64,000 bases of DNA, taken from positions 62,001 to 126,000 of the forward strand of contig FOEK01000004.1 in assembly GCA_900110635.1 (NCBI GenBank), written 5' to 3'. The notes below the pieces were generated by a model. It ran no database searches. It was not told the origin of the DNA and saw only the letters and a program-made list of their open reading frames with translations. This DNA is from Lachnospiraceae bacterium NE2001 (GTDB lineage: Bacteria; Bacillota; Clostridia; Lachnospirales; Lachnospiraceae). The position numbers and the translations under genes are program-made. Position 1 is the stretch's first letter. Every line of letters begins with the position of its first letter. Shown in pieces: positions 20,064 through 29,100 of this stretch.

Positions 20064-21341
20064 TTAGTCGGTATATGTGTAGTTTTTAAGCTTGTGGCCG
20101 AAAATGAGGCACACGGCAGTTCCGGCAATGCCCAGTATAAAGAGCACCAGTGCGGCACCTGAGCCTTTTCCGCTTCCAAAGAGCAGATGGATAACACTCT
20201 GTGCATCTGAGCGGGCCATCAATGGCTCACATATGTTATCCACCATAAAACTTCCCAGCAGTAGTCCTATAGGAATAGTAAAGAATTGCAAGGTGTTTCG
20301 GCAAGCGTATACCCGCCCCTGCAATCTGACCGGAATGGAGTTCTTCATTATAACATTTTGATTCGCAGCCATCACCGGCACGAATATCCATCCCAGGAAT
20401 TGTCCTATGCACCAAAGCACAGGGCTTCTGGTCAGTGCCAGAAGATAATTCTCCGTGGCCAGCGAGAACAGCATTGACAGGTATATAACCCTGACTCTGT
20501 TCTTCGGTTTCGGCATAACCGTAGCAATAAAGCTTCCTGCTATCATTGCAACACCCGAGAAGGATGAAACCACACCGAAGATGTAATTGCCTCCCCTTGG
20601 GTTTGGTATGATAAAGCCTGGCAGTGCCGCATCAAATGCAGACGCTATCAGGTTGACTCCTGCCATAAAAAGGATCACGTACAGGATCATAGGATTCTCT
20701 TTTAGATACGATAGTCCTTCCTTCGCAAGCTGCAGAACATTTCCCTCGTTCTCATCCTTCTCTGGAACATCAGGTATCCTGATGAAAAATGCCAGCGCTG
20801 CAAATGCTATCACAAAGGTAACCAGATCTACAGCAATTGCTGCATCAAGACCTGCCAGCCCGTAAACTGCTGCTGCAATAAGCGGATTACCTATGGTGAT
20901 TAGGGACCTGGACAGTGACTGAAGCCCACTGGTCTTCTGGTAATAGTCCTTTGGGATCACCAGTGTATATGCCACCTCGGAGGCTGGCTGCTGCACCGTA
21001 TTCATCAGGCCTGAGATAGCATTTATCAGATATAAATGCCATAGCTCCAGCGTATCAAGCTTATACAGCACAAAAACCGCTACCGTCGTAAGCGCTGCGA
21101 TCAGGTCGCAGATCAGCATGGTCCGCTTCTTGTCGAACCTGTCAGTTATAGAACCCGCAAATATGCTCATAACAACGTAGGGTGCATAGGTGCAGATTCT
21201 AAGCGCAGAAGTACTGAGCACGGACCCGGTCTTATCATATAGCCACAGCGTCAGGGCAAATGCAGTAACTGCGCTGCCCAGCTGGGAAAGACTTTGCGTG
21301 CTCCACAATATATAAAAATCTCTAAGTTTATTCTTATTCAT
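20064..21341 (-). CDS. MFS drug efflux transporter (Mef-like)
   Basis: 425 aa with about 12 hydrophobic segments and the MFS loop 2-3 motif in FAGSITDRFDKKR (about residues 60-73). The N-terminus (FYILWSTQSLSQLGSAVTAFAL) and overall pattern resemble macrolide-efflux MefA-like and related DHA3 antiporters, which expel drugs using the proton gradient; the actual substrate cannot be told. RBS is AGGAGC, 8 bases before the ATG. It follows the P1 peptidase gene by about 180 bp that hold a 12-codon leader ORF and competing RNA stems, so drug-dependent control is likely. No promoter is evident between the two genes. Confidence 0.88.
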   Translation of the reverse strand: MNKNKLRDFYILWSTQSLSQLGSAVTAFALTLWLYDKTGSVLSTSALRICTYAPYVVMSIFAGSITDRFDKKRTMLICDLIAALTTVAVFVLYKLDTLELWHLYLINAISGLMNTVQQPASEVAYTLVIPKDYYQKTSGLQSLSRSLITIGNPLIAAAVYGLAGLDAAIAVDLVTFVIAFAALAFFIRIPDVPEKDENEGNVLQLAKEGLSYLKENPMILYVILFMAGVNLIASAFDAALPGFIIPNPRGGNYIFGVVSSFSGVAMIAGSFIATVMPKPKNRVRVIYLSMLFSLATENYLLALTRSPVLWCIGQFLGWIFVPVMAANQNVIMKNSIPVRLQGRVYACRNTLQFFTIPIGLLLGSFMVDNICEPLMARSDAQSVIHLLFGSGKGSGAALVLFILGIAGTAVCLIFGHKLKNYTYTD

Positions 21342-21475
21342 ATCTTTGCTCCTTTTTCTATGTAATAAAATCTAGTAACAGAGCAAAGCTTGAGGATTAC
21401 TTGGAACTACAGTTCCTTATCCTCCACACAGACTCCTCAAGCTCTGCGTGGAGCTGATACCTCGCAACGTCTCAT
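21342..21475 (-). promoter_or_regulatory. Leader with mutually exclusive stems controlling the MFS gene
   Basis: Three segments are complementary. Segment 1 at the end of the leader ORF (AGAGCTTGAGGA, near 21446-21434) can pair with segment 2 (TCCTCAAGC...GCTCT, about 21396-21380). Part of segment 2, CTTTGCTC (21388-21381), is also the exact complement of GAGCAAAG (21351-21344), which contains the ribosome binding site of the transporter. The two pairings exclude each other, as in translational attenuators of antibiotic-resistance genes. An inner GGAAC/GTTCC stem is also present. The sign of regulation is not settled by inspection. Confidence 0.6.
21437..21475 (-). CDS. Putative leader peptide MRRCEVSAPRRA
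   Basis: A 12-codon ORF with a near-perfect ribosome binding site (AAGGAGG, 7 bases before ATG), ending in TGA inside the first stem segment. It is Arg-rich, as many ribosome-arrest leaders of macrolide-type resistance genes are. Its position before the efflux pump indicates a regulatory uORF and not a functional protein. Confidence 0.6.
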   Translation of the reverse strand: MRRCEVSAPRRA

Positions 21476-21525
21476 GGCGCGCCTCCTTGTACATACTTGA
21501 TACATAAATTAAACGCGGGGATTAA

Positions 21526-22500
21526 TCAGCCGATTACTGATTTTCTGCAAGGGAAGCCATAGGCATTTTCAGCCGAGTCAACGGCTCTGATTATTGCTTC
21601 ACTCACCATCTCTGCCGCAAGCGCTCCCACCAGATCCTGATCTGCTTTCACTTCGCCTAGGGATACAGCATATATACTGTCGCCATCCGCGGTGGAATGA
21701 ACCGGATTGATGGAACGGGCGTAACCGTCGTGGGCCATGCCAGCTATCTTCGCAAGCTGAGATTTCTCAAAGTAAGCATTTGTCATAACTACTGCCAGGG
21801 TGGTGTTGCCAGTAAACTTGTTATCCACCACCGATATACTCTGCTTCATATAATCTAGGGTGCTTTGGAAGCCCTTTTTGTCCTCGCTAAGCAGCCCCGC
21901 AATCTGCTGGCCTGTTTTCCAATCATAGACGTCACCTAGAGCATTTAACACAACTACTGCACCAACCTGAAGCTCACCAATCTGAACAGCCGTGCTGCCA
22001 ATTCCAGTCTTCGTGCAATAGTCCATCCCAGCAATTTTTCCAACTGTGGCGCCGCAGCCTGCACCGAAGTTTCCATCCTTATAGTTAGGAGCTTCCAGAG
22101 CCTGCTTTGCCGCAGCATAACCCATAGACACATCGGGCCTTGTAAACGTATCGCCAACTGTGAGATCAAAGATATCCGACTGGACCACCAGCGGAACCTT
22201 GGTCACTCCAACATCAAAACCAATCCCTCTCTCCTCCAGACATTTTCTCACGCCACCCGAAGCAGTAAGGCCAAATGCACTTCCGCCGCCCAGTATTATG
22301 GCGTGAATCCTATCCGCCGCCATCAGTGGATTCAGGAGCTGAGTTTCGCAGGATGCCGGGCCGCCGCCTCGCACATCCACACTTGCTCTCATCCCCTCTT
22401 CAGCCAGAAAAACCGTGCAGCCCGTGGCCGCCTCAACGTTCTCCACCTGGCCGATTTTTATATTCTCAATCTCATTTACACTTATCTCTCTCATATTCAT
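21526..22500 (-). CDS. P1 family peptidase (DmpA-type aminopeptidase/esterase)
   Basis: 324 aa. Family features: VRGGGPASCET near the N-terminus, a Gly-rich ILGGGSAFGL stretch, GFGAGCGATVGK-like loop (here NFGAGCGATVGK), and GNTTLAVVMTNA with Asn232-Thr233, where the family cleaves itself so that Thr (or Ser) becomes the N-terminal nucleophile. Such enzymes remove N-terminal L- or D-amino acids from small peptides or amides. Two starts, 22500 and 22494, are both possible as the ribosome site is weak. It lies upstream of the MFS gene in the same direction, possibly co-transcribed. Confidence 0.92.
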   Translation of the reverse strand: MNMREISVNEIENIKIGQVENVEAATGCTVFLAEEGMRASVDVRGGGPASCETQLLNPLMAADRIHAIILGGGSAFGLTASGGVRKCLEERGIGFDVGVTKVPLVVQSDIFDLTVGDTFTRPDVSMGYAAAKQALEAPNYKDGNFGAGCGATVGKIAGMDYCTKTGIGSTAVQIGELQVGAVVVLNALGDVYDWKTGQQIAGLLSEDKKGFQSTLDYMKQSISVVDNKFTGNTTLAVVMTNAYFEKSQLAKIAGMAHDGYARSINPVHSTADGDSIYAVSLGEVKADQDLVGALAAEMVSEAIIRAVDSAENAYGFPCRKSVIG

Positions 22501-22572
22501 CTCATCTGTTCTTTCTTCTGTTGAAAGATATAGTTTATATCATGAAGCGTAACTCTCATCACTGTTGATATT

Positions 22573-22977
22573 TTAATTTACCTCCCAGTATCCATAACGC
22601 TTTCCATCTTTACGAACAATTCTTCCTTTATCAGAAAGAATCTTCATAGTTCGCTTTACTGATGGTACTGATACTTTTACAGCTTCAGCTATTTCTTCCT
22701 GCTTTATCCGAGGGTTTTCTTTAATTAAAACAATTATTTTATCCGCCAAAGTATCTCCCAAAGTATCATCCATAGTATCAGACTGATCCTTTGAAACTTT
22801 AGAATCCTTTATAAGCGCACTTTGCAATGCTTTAAAATGTACTCGAAGACTGTTACCACGAAGTTCATATACCGGCAACTCTGTTCCAAGTTCTTTACAA
22901 GCATCACATATTTTTTCTATACCTCTTCCCCAGCGTTCAATGTAACCTGGCGATAAAAAACATTTGCTAACACCCAT
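22573..22977 (-). pseudogene. C-terminal remnant of an AlbA_2/RecG-like ATP-binding regulator
   Basis: 134 codons. The start, GYIERWGRGIEKICDAC, matches the last part of the RecG-like HATPase C-terminal region of AlbA_2 (DUF4062-neighbour type) transcriptional regulators, which are normally some 400-500 aa; the DNA-binding and most of the ATP-binding part are missing. The last ~60 residues form a winged helix (IKQEEIAEAVKVSVPSVKRTMKIL). A REP-like palindrome lies just upstream, where the 5' part should be. Probably a decayed gene; expression of the winged helix alone cannot be excluded. Confidence 0.7.
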
Positions 22978-23023
22978 TCATTTTACCATAGAATATAGTC
23001 CATTTCTATGATGATAATATAAT

Positions 23024-23072
23024 GTGCAAAAAGGGACAGACCTATGTGCAATGGGGACAGTCCCCATTGCAC
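23024..23072 (+). repeat. REP-like palindromic element, copy 1
   Basis: Begins GTGCAAAAAGGGACAGACC and ends in a hairpin GTGCAATGGGG-acagt-CCCCATTGCAC. A partial extra copy of the arm (CCCATTGCACATGC) follows to 23087. Same family as 52272, 53613, 55280 and 58409. Confidence 0.8.
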
Positions 23073-23097
23073 GCGCCCATTGCACATGCAAATTAAA

Positions 23098-23146
23098 AAT
23101 GTGACAAAGTTCCGAGGTGGTGATCCTCGGAAGGCTTTGTCACATC
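23098..23146 (-). terminator. GTGACA-type terminator after the 45-aa peptide gene
   Basis: GTGACAAAG/CTTTGTCAC outer and TTCCGAGG/CCTCGGAA inner stems, followed on the minus strand by ATTTTTAATTT. Confidence 0.75.
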
Positions 23147-23188
23147 TTGGGATGGTTCGAAAACTAAATATACAAAGAAATAATCTAT

Positions 23189-23280
23189 AATTATCGTCTT
23201 CTTGAAAGAATCGAATGATTTAATTATCGTCTTCTCGAAAGAATCGAATGTTTAACAATCGAATACTTTAGATAATCGAA
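23189..23280. repeat. Direct repeats with AATCGAAT core
   Basis: A 29-bp unit (AATTATCGTCTTCT...AATCGAATG) occurs at 23189-23217 and 23222-23250 with one difference, followed by shorter AATCGAAT copies. It lies in the 3' untranslated stretch after the small peptide gene. Confidence 0.65.
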
Positions 23281-23284
23281 TATT

Positions 23285-23422
23285 TTAATAATCTACGACT
23301 GTGATTATTTCCGTGGTTACTTCTGCAGCGTTAGCCTCTTCGTGGGCTCCGCTAGCAAGTACTGGAATTGTCATAATAATTGCAGTCAGGATTATTGCGA
23401 TGATTTTCTTCTTTGTATTCAT
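23285..23422 (-). CDS. 45-aa secreted peptide precursor
   Basis: ATG at 23422 with AAAAGGAG 10 bases upstream, stop TAA at 23285. The first ~23 residues are a classic signal sequence (MNTKKK, a long Ile/Ala/Thr hydrophobic core, then VLASG), leaving about 20 acidic residues ending ITVVDY. Its own TTGTTG-type promoter and terminator show it is a real transcription unit. Secreted mature peptides of this size in Firmicutes are often signals or bacteriocin-like, but no family is recognised; no transporter or processing gene is adjacent. Possibly also a fragment of a larger secreted protein. Confidence 0.72.
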   Translation of the reverse strand: MNTKKKIIAIILTAIIMTIPVLASGAHEEANAAEVTTEIITVVDY

Positions 23423-23468
23423 TTGAATATTTACTCCTTTTGGGAATCAGTTTTTACAACTGATTGGG

Positions 23469-23503
23469 AGTATAATATACGTTGTCCAACAAATGTCCCA
23501 CAA
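23469..23503 (-). promoter_or_regulatory. Promoter with paired TTGTTG-like repeats, for the 45-aa peptide
   Basis: Minus strand: TTGTGG (23503-23498), 5 bp, TTGTTG (23492-23487), 12 bp, TATACT (23474-23469). It starts only about 20 bp beyond the stop of the upstream gene. Confidence 0.75.
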
Positions 23504-23524
23504 AAAATCAAAAAATGTCACATT

Positions 23525-24685
23525 TTATTTGTAGAGCTCGAAGTCTGTTATTGATACTTCCTCATTGTCATTTACCCACTTCAGCTTCTTTCCTGTAATG
23601 GTGATAGAACCACTTCCCTTCTTGTACAACTGCTTAGTAGTAGTCTTGCCATTAGTTCCGTAGGTCTCGTGGGTCTTTACAGCGTCTGTATAAGTAAGCT
23701 TTCCGTCCTTATCAAATGAACCAGTGAATGTGTAAGCATCCAGATCACCGCTGTCATCTGGAAGACCGATGGTTACGTTGTAGAAGCCGTTGTATGTAGC
23801 CTCAACCTTAACTGCAGCTCTATGTGATATCGGATCCTCATACTCGCCAGAGTAATCCTTACCCTCAACCTCTATCTCCTTTGTCTTGATAAAGGTATTG
23901 CCGCGAGCTACATTTTCCTTCTTATCTTCCCAGGTTACCTGAGTCTCTGTAAACTTCATAGTACCTGTTCCGTCTGAATATACAGTCTTGCTTGATGAAC
24001 CACCCTTGCCATCAAAGATTGTCTCAGTCTTTGTACAGTTAGTATAGTTAAATGTACCGCTCATATCTATCTGTCCGAGGAATGCCCACTCATTGGTTAC
24101 ACTTGCGGATGTAGGCCATTTTACCTTAACAGAATAATAATTGTCGTAGGTATGTGTAACTGTGATAGTTCCACGACCAGCGAAGTTGTCAACGTAGGTT
24201 CCTGAGTAATCAACGAACTTAGCATCCTTAACCCACTTGCCATCCTTATCTACATAGTAGTCGCCAATCCACTTGTCAGTTGCAAGATAGCCTGAGCTCT
24301 CAAAGTAGTAGTAGCTGCCATCGATCTGAAGCCAGCAGCTAACTGGATAATAACCTGTCTTATCCTCATACCACTTGCCTGTCTTGTTAGACTTCCAAGC
24401 ACCGCCAACATACTTTGAGCTACATGCACCGCTGCCGTCGATCCAGTAGCCCTCACGGTACTCGCTGGATGACATATATCCGTCCTCCTTGAAATAGTAC
24501 CAAACCTTATCGATCTGAACCCATTTCTTCTTTGCATAGCTGCCATCTGAATAGCTGTACCACCAGCCATTTGAATCCTGCTTCCAGGTACCGCTTGCTG
24601 CAAATGATGCAACAGCACTTCCCATGCAAAGAGCGGCTGAAAGAACTGTTATCGCGAGTTTCTTAACAAACTTCTTGGATCTCAT
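23525..24685 (-). CDS. Secreted cell-wall-binding repeat protein with duplicated C-terminal domain
   Basis: 386 aa, ATG at 24685 after AAGGAGGGA. Residues 1-29 form a signal peptide ending SFAAS. Residues about 30-165 are Trp/Tyr/Gly-rich repeats (WKQDSNGWWYSYSDGSYAKK, WVQIDKVWYYFKEDGYM and so on) of the choline/cell-wall-binding type, which anchor proteins to wall polymers. Then come two copies of a ~105-residue beta-rich domain, each starting DYSG(T/E)Y and ending in a W-x-(D/N) strand; no function is known to me. The wall-binding repeats are close to those at the end of 37573..45792. Exported, wall-attached. Confidence 0.88.
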   Translation of the reverse strand: MRSKKFVKKLAITVLSAALCMGSAVASFAASGTWKQDSNGWWYSYSDGSYAKKKWVQIDKVWYYFKEDGYMSSSEYREGYWIDGSGACSSKYVGGAWKSNKTGKWYEDKTGYYPVSCWLQIDGSYYYFESSGYLATDKWIGDYYVDKDGKWVKDAKFVDYSGTYVDNFAGRGTITVTHTYDNYYSVKVKWPTSASVTNEWAFLGQIDMSGTFNYTNCTKTETIFDGKGGSSSKTVYSDGTGTMKFTETQVTWEDKKENVARGNTFIKTKEIEVEGKDYSGEYEDPISHRAAVKVEATYNGFYNVTIGLPDDSGDLDAYTFTGSFDKDGKLTYTDAVKTHETYGTNGKTTTKQLYKKGSGSITITGKKLKWVNDNEEVSITDFELYK

Positions 24686-24797
24686 ATCTGAAAATCCCTC
24701 CTTATTTTATTATTCATTTAATTGTGTTTTTTATGTACAATCACATATATCTATAAAACCGTTTTAAACATACCACCTCTTAAAACAGCCATCACCT

Positions 24798-24843
24798 AAT
24801 ATAACCCCCTCTGTCCAACAAATGTCCTACAAATATGTAACAA
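24798..24843 (-). promoter_or_regulatory. Promoter with three 11-bp repeats, for 23525..24685
   Basis: Minus strand: TTGTTA (24843-24838), TTGTAG (24832-24827), TTGTTG (24821-24816), each 11 bp apart, then 12 bp and TATATT (24803-24798). The only promoter here with three clear repeats. Confidence 0.75.
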
Positions 24844-24844
24844 A

Positions 24845-24890
24845 ATGTGACACGATGAAACTGATCTGAACCAGATTCAACTGTCACATT
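24845..24890 (-). terminator. GTGACA-type terminator of the lipoprotein gene
   Basis: AATGTGACA/TGTCACATT arms with an imperfect inner stem; minus-strand tail TTTTG. It overlaps the distal end of the next promoter. Confidence 0.6.
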
Positions 24891-24964
24891 CTGCCACATT
24901 TTTAATAAGTATTTTAAGGAGGTTTTTTATGTAAAAATCGTTACATAATTACTTTGTTATAATG

Positions 24965-25999
24965 CTACATAGTTTCGTTTTTCATATCGTTAGCTACGCT
25001 CTCATCAAGACCAAGTGCACTGTGCTTATTACCGTCCTGATCTATGATGAAGCCAATTGACTGCTCTTCATCTTCGAACATATAGCCATAGGTCTTACCT
25101 TCAACTGTAATCTCTGAATACATTGTGCCATCTTCCAGGAAGACATCTTCTAACTCGTAGGATCCATAATAGTAGTGCTCACCTTCCTGAATGATAACGA
25201 TCTGCTCGCCATCTGAAAGGAAGAATGCAATGTTGATGTCGCTCTTGCCATCATTTGCATAGAGACCACCAATATATTCGATACCATCACCTGATATAAC
25301 ATTAAGACTCAGATCTACTGGATCCCAGCCATAGTCCTGATACTTTGTAGCAGGTACGCCGTGAGCTAATACAAAATCTGAAATGTACTCGTTACGCTTC
25401 TCTTCGTTGAGACCATCATTTGAATATATATCCATAAATGCATCATATTTATCGTCGAAGATTTCCTTTGCAGATGAATCGAAATCACTGCCATCTAAAA
25501 CGGGCTCATACTCAGTTACCTCATAACCACAGCCTGCGTCTGTTTCCTGAACGTGCATAAGTCCTGGATAAGAACCGCCTGCCTGACACTCAAGTGTATC
25601 GCCTACAAGATTGTATGTATAGTAATAGAAGCAGCCCCAAACCTTGATATCATTTGCATCAGAATCATCTCTGCTTACTTCGATGATGTAAGGGATTCCA
25701 ACATCAGAAGCTTCATAGCCCTTAGCAAGTTCATCACAAATGTAATTTGTGATCGCATACATTACGTTGTCATCGCCTGTGTAGGTGTACTCACCGTATG
25801 TCCACTCGCTGTCTGTTGCTGATGCATCTTCTGCTTCAGCCTCTGTTACTTCTTCTGTCTCAGTCTCTGTCTCTGTTTCCTCAATTGTTACTGCCTCAGT
25901 TGCTTCGGTAGTAGCTTCAGCCGTCTCCTTTGCACCACAGCCTGTCATAAGTGACATTGCCATAATAACTGATACTGCTAAAACCATTTTCTTTCTCAT
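24965..25999 (-). CDS. Lipoprotein of unknown function
   Basis: 344 aa from the ATG at 25999 (AAGAGGAAAAG upstream); a reading from 26086 would cross the promoter and has no ribosome site. MRKKMVLAVSV...SLMTGCG is a lipoprotein signal with the lipobox Cys at about residue 20. A Thr/Glu-rich linker (to about residue 60) follows, then a folded acidic domain rich in Tyr and Asp. No family is recognised. Expected outside the cell, tethered to the membrane by the lipidated Cys. Own TTGTTG-type promoter and terminator, so monocistronic. Confidence 0.85.
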   Translation of the reverse strand: MRKKMVLAVSVIMAMSLMTGCGAKETAEATTEATEAVTIEETETETETEEVTEAEAEDASATDSEWTYGEYTYTGDDNVMYAITNYICDELAKGYEASDVGIPYIIEVSRDDSDANDIKVWGCFYYYTYNLVGDTLECQAGGSYPGLMHVQETDAGCGYEVTEYEPVLDGSDFDSSAKEIFDDKYDAFMDIYSNDGLNEEKRNEYISDFVLAHGVPATKYQDYGWDPVDLSLNVISGDGIEYIGGLYANDGKSDINIAFFLSDGEQIVIIQEGEHYYYGSYELEDVFLEDGTMYSEITVEGKTYGYMFEDEEQSIGFIIDQDGNKHSALGLDESVANDMKNETM

Positions 26000-26051
26000 T
26001 TTACTTTTCCTCTTTTCTTTTTTGTTTTTGCATCTCTTTTTTACAACGCCG

Positions 26052-26086
26052 AGTATACTACCCGATGTGCAACAAAAGCGCAACAC
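26052..26086 (-). promoter_or_regulatory. Promoter with paired TTGTTG-like repeats, for the lipoprotein
   Basis: Minus strand: GTGTTG, 5 bp, TTGTTG (26075-26070), 12 bp, TATACT (26057-26052). Confidence 0.75.
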
Positions 26087-26160
26087 AAAATTACTTTTTT
26101 TATTTTTTTTTTAAAAAATATTTTTTTAGGAAAAGTTTTTATTCAAAGCAGCTTATGCTA

Positions 26161-29100
26161 TTACATCTTACGAGCAGTATTTTTAGTGGTTGCAGCTTTC
26201 TTCTCAGCTGCTTCCTGGCGTGCCCTCTGTTCGATTGCTCTCTTCAATGGCTCTGCTATCTTGGTCAGCACCTCATTCTTAAGGGTGCCGTTATCTATCT
26301 TGTTCTGCAGCTCGTCGTCATTTAAATAATTCTTCGTACCAGCTTTCAGCACCTCTCGATTTCTGAGGTATTCAGTGCAGGCCTTCTCAAGATCAGAATA
26401 CTCGAACTGATGTGCAGCCATTCCCTGAAGCAGCGGTGTGTTGCGTGGTGTAGTAAGTATCTGCTTTGCCATAAGCTCGCCCAGTCTGTCGTAGCTGTCA
26501 GGGGCCTTGCCCTGTGGCTTGTTTGAGAGTGAAAATGTCTTTACATATTTAACTCCAGCCTCACCCCTGTATCTTTCTACTGTGTCCCTGTATTTAACCA
26601 CCAGCTTATCCACATCCTTCAGAAGCTGATTCCATTTTTCCGGAGTCTTCGCCTGATGACGCTGAGCCATCAGCTTGAATACCTTGTTATTAGCAAGCTC
26701 TCTTGCAGCATCCTTGAAGCTGTTCTTGGTCAGGTTGTTGGCACTGGCTTGAATCTGCTCAGCCGTCACGCCCGGCCTTGTCACATCGCCCATAAGCTTC
26801 TTATAGGAAACAAGCTTTGCAACCTCATCCGTGCTCATCTTGCCGCCTTCTGGAATACCGCCTGATACAGATTTCAGTTTGATCTCATACTGACGAACAG
26901 CCTCCATATTTCCAAGAAGCTCAGTCTTCTTCTGGCTGATCTGCTGCTCATTCAGCCTAGTGATCGGCTCCACCTGATCATACGGTCCGGACAGCCTGTT
27001 GATACAATCCTTAAGAATGATCATCGTTGCCTTTTCCTTAGGAACACCAAATGAATTGACTGCAAGATTCTTATCTATGCCAGAAAAAGCTTTATCAATA
27101 GCCTTGATATAGGTATCAACCTCTTTTGACATATTGCCAGCATACACCAGCCTGTTCTCGTCGCTGGAACGGTTACGCTTATGATATGCATCCGCCGCCT
27201 TCTGGAAGGTAGTGAGCCTCTTCTTAAGCTCTTCCACGTTAATCTTGTTCTTCTCCTTATGTAGAAGATGAAGTACATTTCTAACGCCCGAGCACATCCT
27301 TCTATACGGCTCAGAGCCCTCACGATTATTATTCATGAAGTTGGCCTGTGGCTCTAACTGAGTTCCCGCCAGCTGATTCTGATAGGTTGTAAACTTAGTC
27401 TTAATATCTTTTACAAGACTGTCCAGCACATCAACGCTGTCCGCCATCTTCTTCAGGTCTTCTCTCTTTGGAACTGCAACATAGGTACCATTCGGTATGA
27501 GGTTGCAGTCATTATCCATCTTAAATGATTTAAATCCTATCTCGTGCTCACCTGATAGAGAAGCCTTCATAAGCTCCGCCTTCAGTATATATCTCTTCTC
27601 AGTTTCATTCTTAACGTCAGCGTACTTCTCTCCCCACAGCTCTGTTGGGGTCCTGCCATCAACCGTGAAGAAATCTATAGGATCAATCCCTTCATCCTTA
27701 GCCACGCCATACAGGTTGTAATCCAAAGTATTATCAAATACATCATTTATGATCACCCTGTTTTGCTTTGCAAAATCCTTTATCTCTTTAGGCGTATTAC
27801 CCATAGTCGATACAAGCGGAATAGTCATTTCTTTTGTCTTAAATGATGAAAAATATGACGTTGCAGCACTGGCACATATATCGCTACTCAGGCTCTTATC
27901 AATTTCCGGCTGAATATTCTCATTTGTCAGAAGGAAATCCAGTTCCTGCTTATTCTCGCCAGTAATATATGACATAAGCGACTGATGATCCAAACGTATC
28001 TTTTTATTAAATATATCACCCTGTAGATTTACCCTGACGTTTCTTTCAATGGCATGCTTTCTTAGTTCTGAATATGAAACGTCACCCAGCTTCTTGCCTT
28101 TGATCCTGTCAAATTCGTGCTTAGCTAATATTTCATAGGTTGCAGCTTTATTTAAAGCATCATTTATAGAAAAAGCATTTCCAGCTGCCCAGTCACGTTC
28201 GTGCTCTGTGTTATTGAAAGACTTGGTAGCGTGATCATAAACCGTCTGCATTCCACGCCAGAAGGTATACATATCCCTAAAGTTCTGTTCACCACCAACT
28301 GCATCCATCAGGTTCTCCATACCTGAGGTTTCCGGATAATTCTTACCGTCCTTTCCTAATCCGGCCGGATATATATTTTCCGACTGACGGTTAAACTCCT
28401 GAACCCAGTTGATAGTTAAGCCGGCGATAATACTCATTTCATCACGATACGCCTTAACCGCTTCCGGATTACTATAATCGATATCAGGAACCTCATATTC
28501 CTTCATCATCTTAGTGGACTTAAGCATAATCTGACCCCACTTCTCAGCAGAAGCCTTATACTGGTCTGGAGTAGCATTTGCATCTTTATTCATTGGGTTG
28601 TCTTCACAGAACTTAACGAACTCATCCACATGATTCTCGTTATTTGGTCCACGGAAAACTGTAATAGCGGTATGCAGATCGTAGCCCTTCTCAGCCATCA
28701 GCCATAACAGATATATGCTCTTTGTAGTTGGAGTTCTGGTACCAGCCAATCCCGCATTGGTAAATGCAGCCTGACGTTTAGCAGTTACAGGCCCATTCTC
28801 CGGACATATCCTGCGATTATCTTCTATCTCACTGGCATTTACCTTAACCGCATCACTCATAAGCTTTACGTGCTTATTAAGAATGATCACCTCAGCAGGA
28901 GTAAGGTTCTGATTTTCCGCCAGTTTATCCTTAACACCCTTGAAGTTTGGATCCGCTTTCATTTCAACCAGATCCTGCTTTATCTCTTCAGGTGTCTTCT
29001 TATTCATTCTATGCTGTATCTCATAGAAGTTCTCATATTCATCAGCAATGCTCTTAGCCTGCTGATATGATTTGCCACCCAGTCCCTTGGACAGCTTATC

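Noticed and set aside
26093-26145. Terminator of the 3668-aa gene in the poly-A/T tract
   Set aside because: Long A and T runs are present, but no convincing GC-containing stem.
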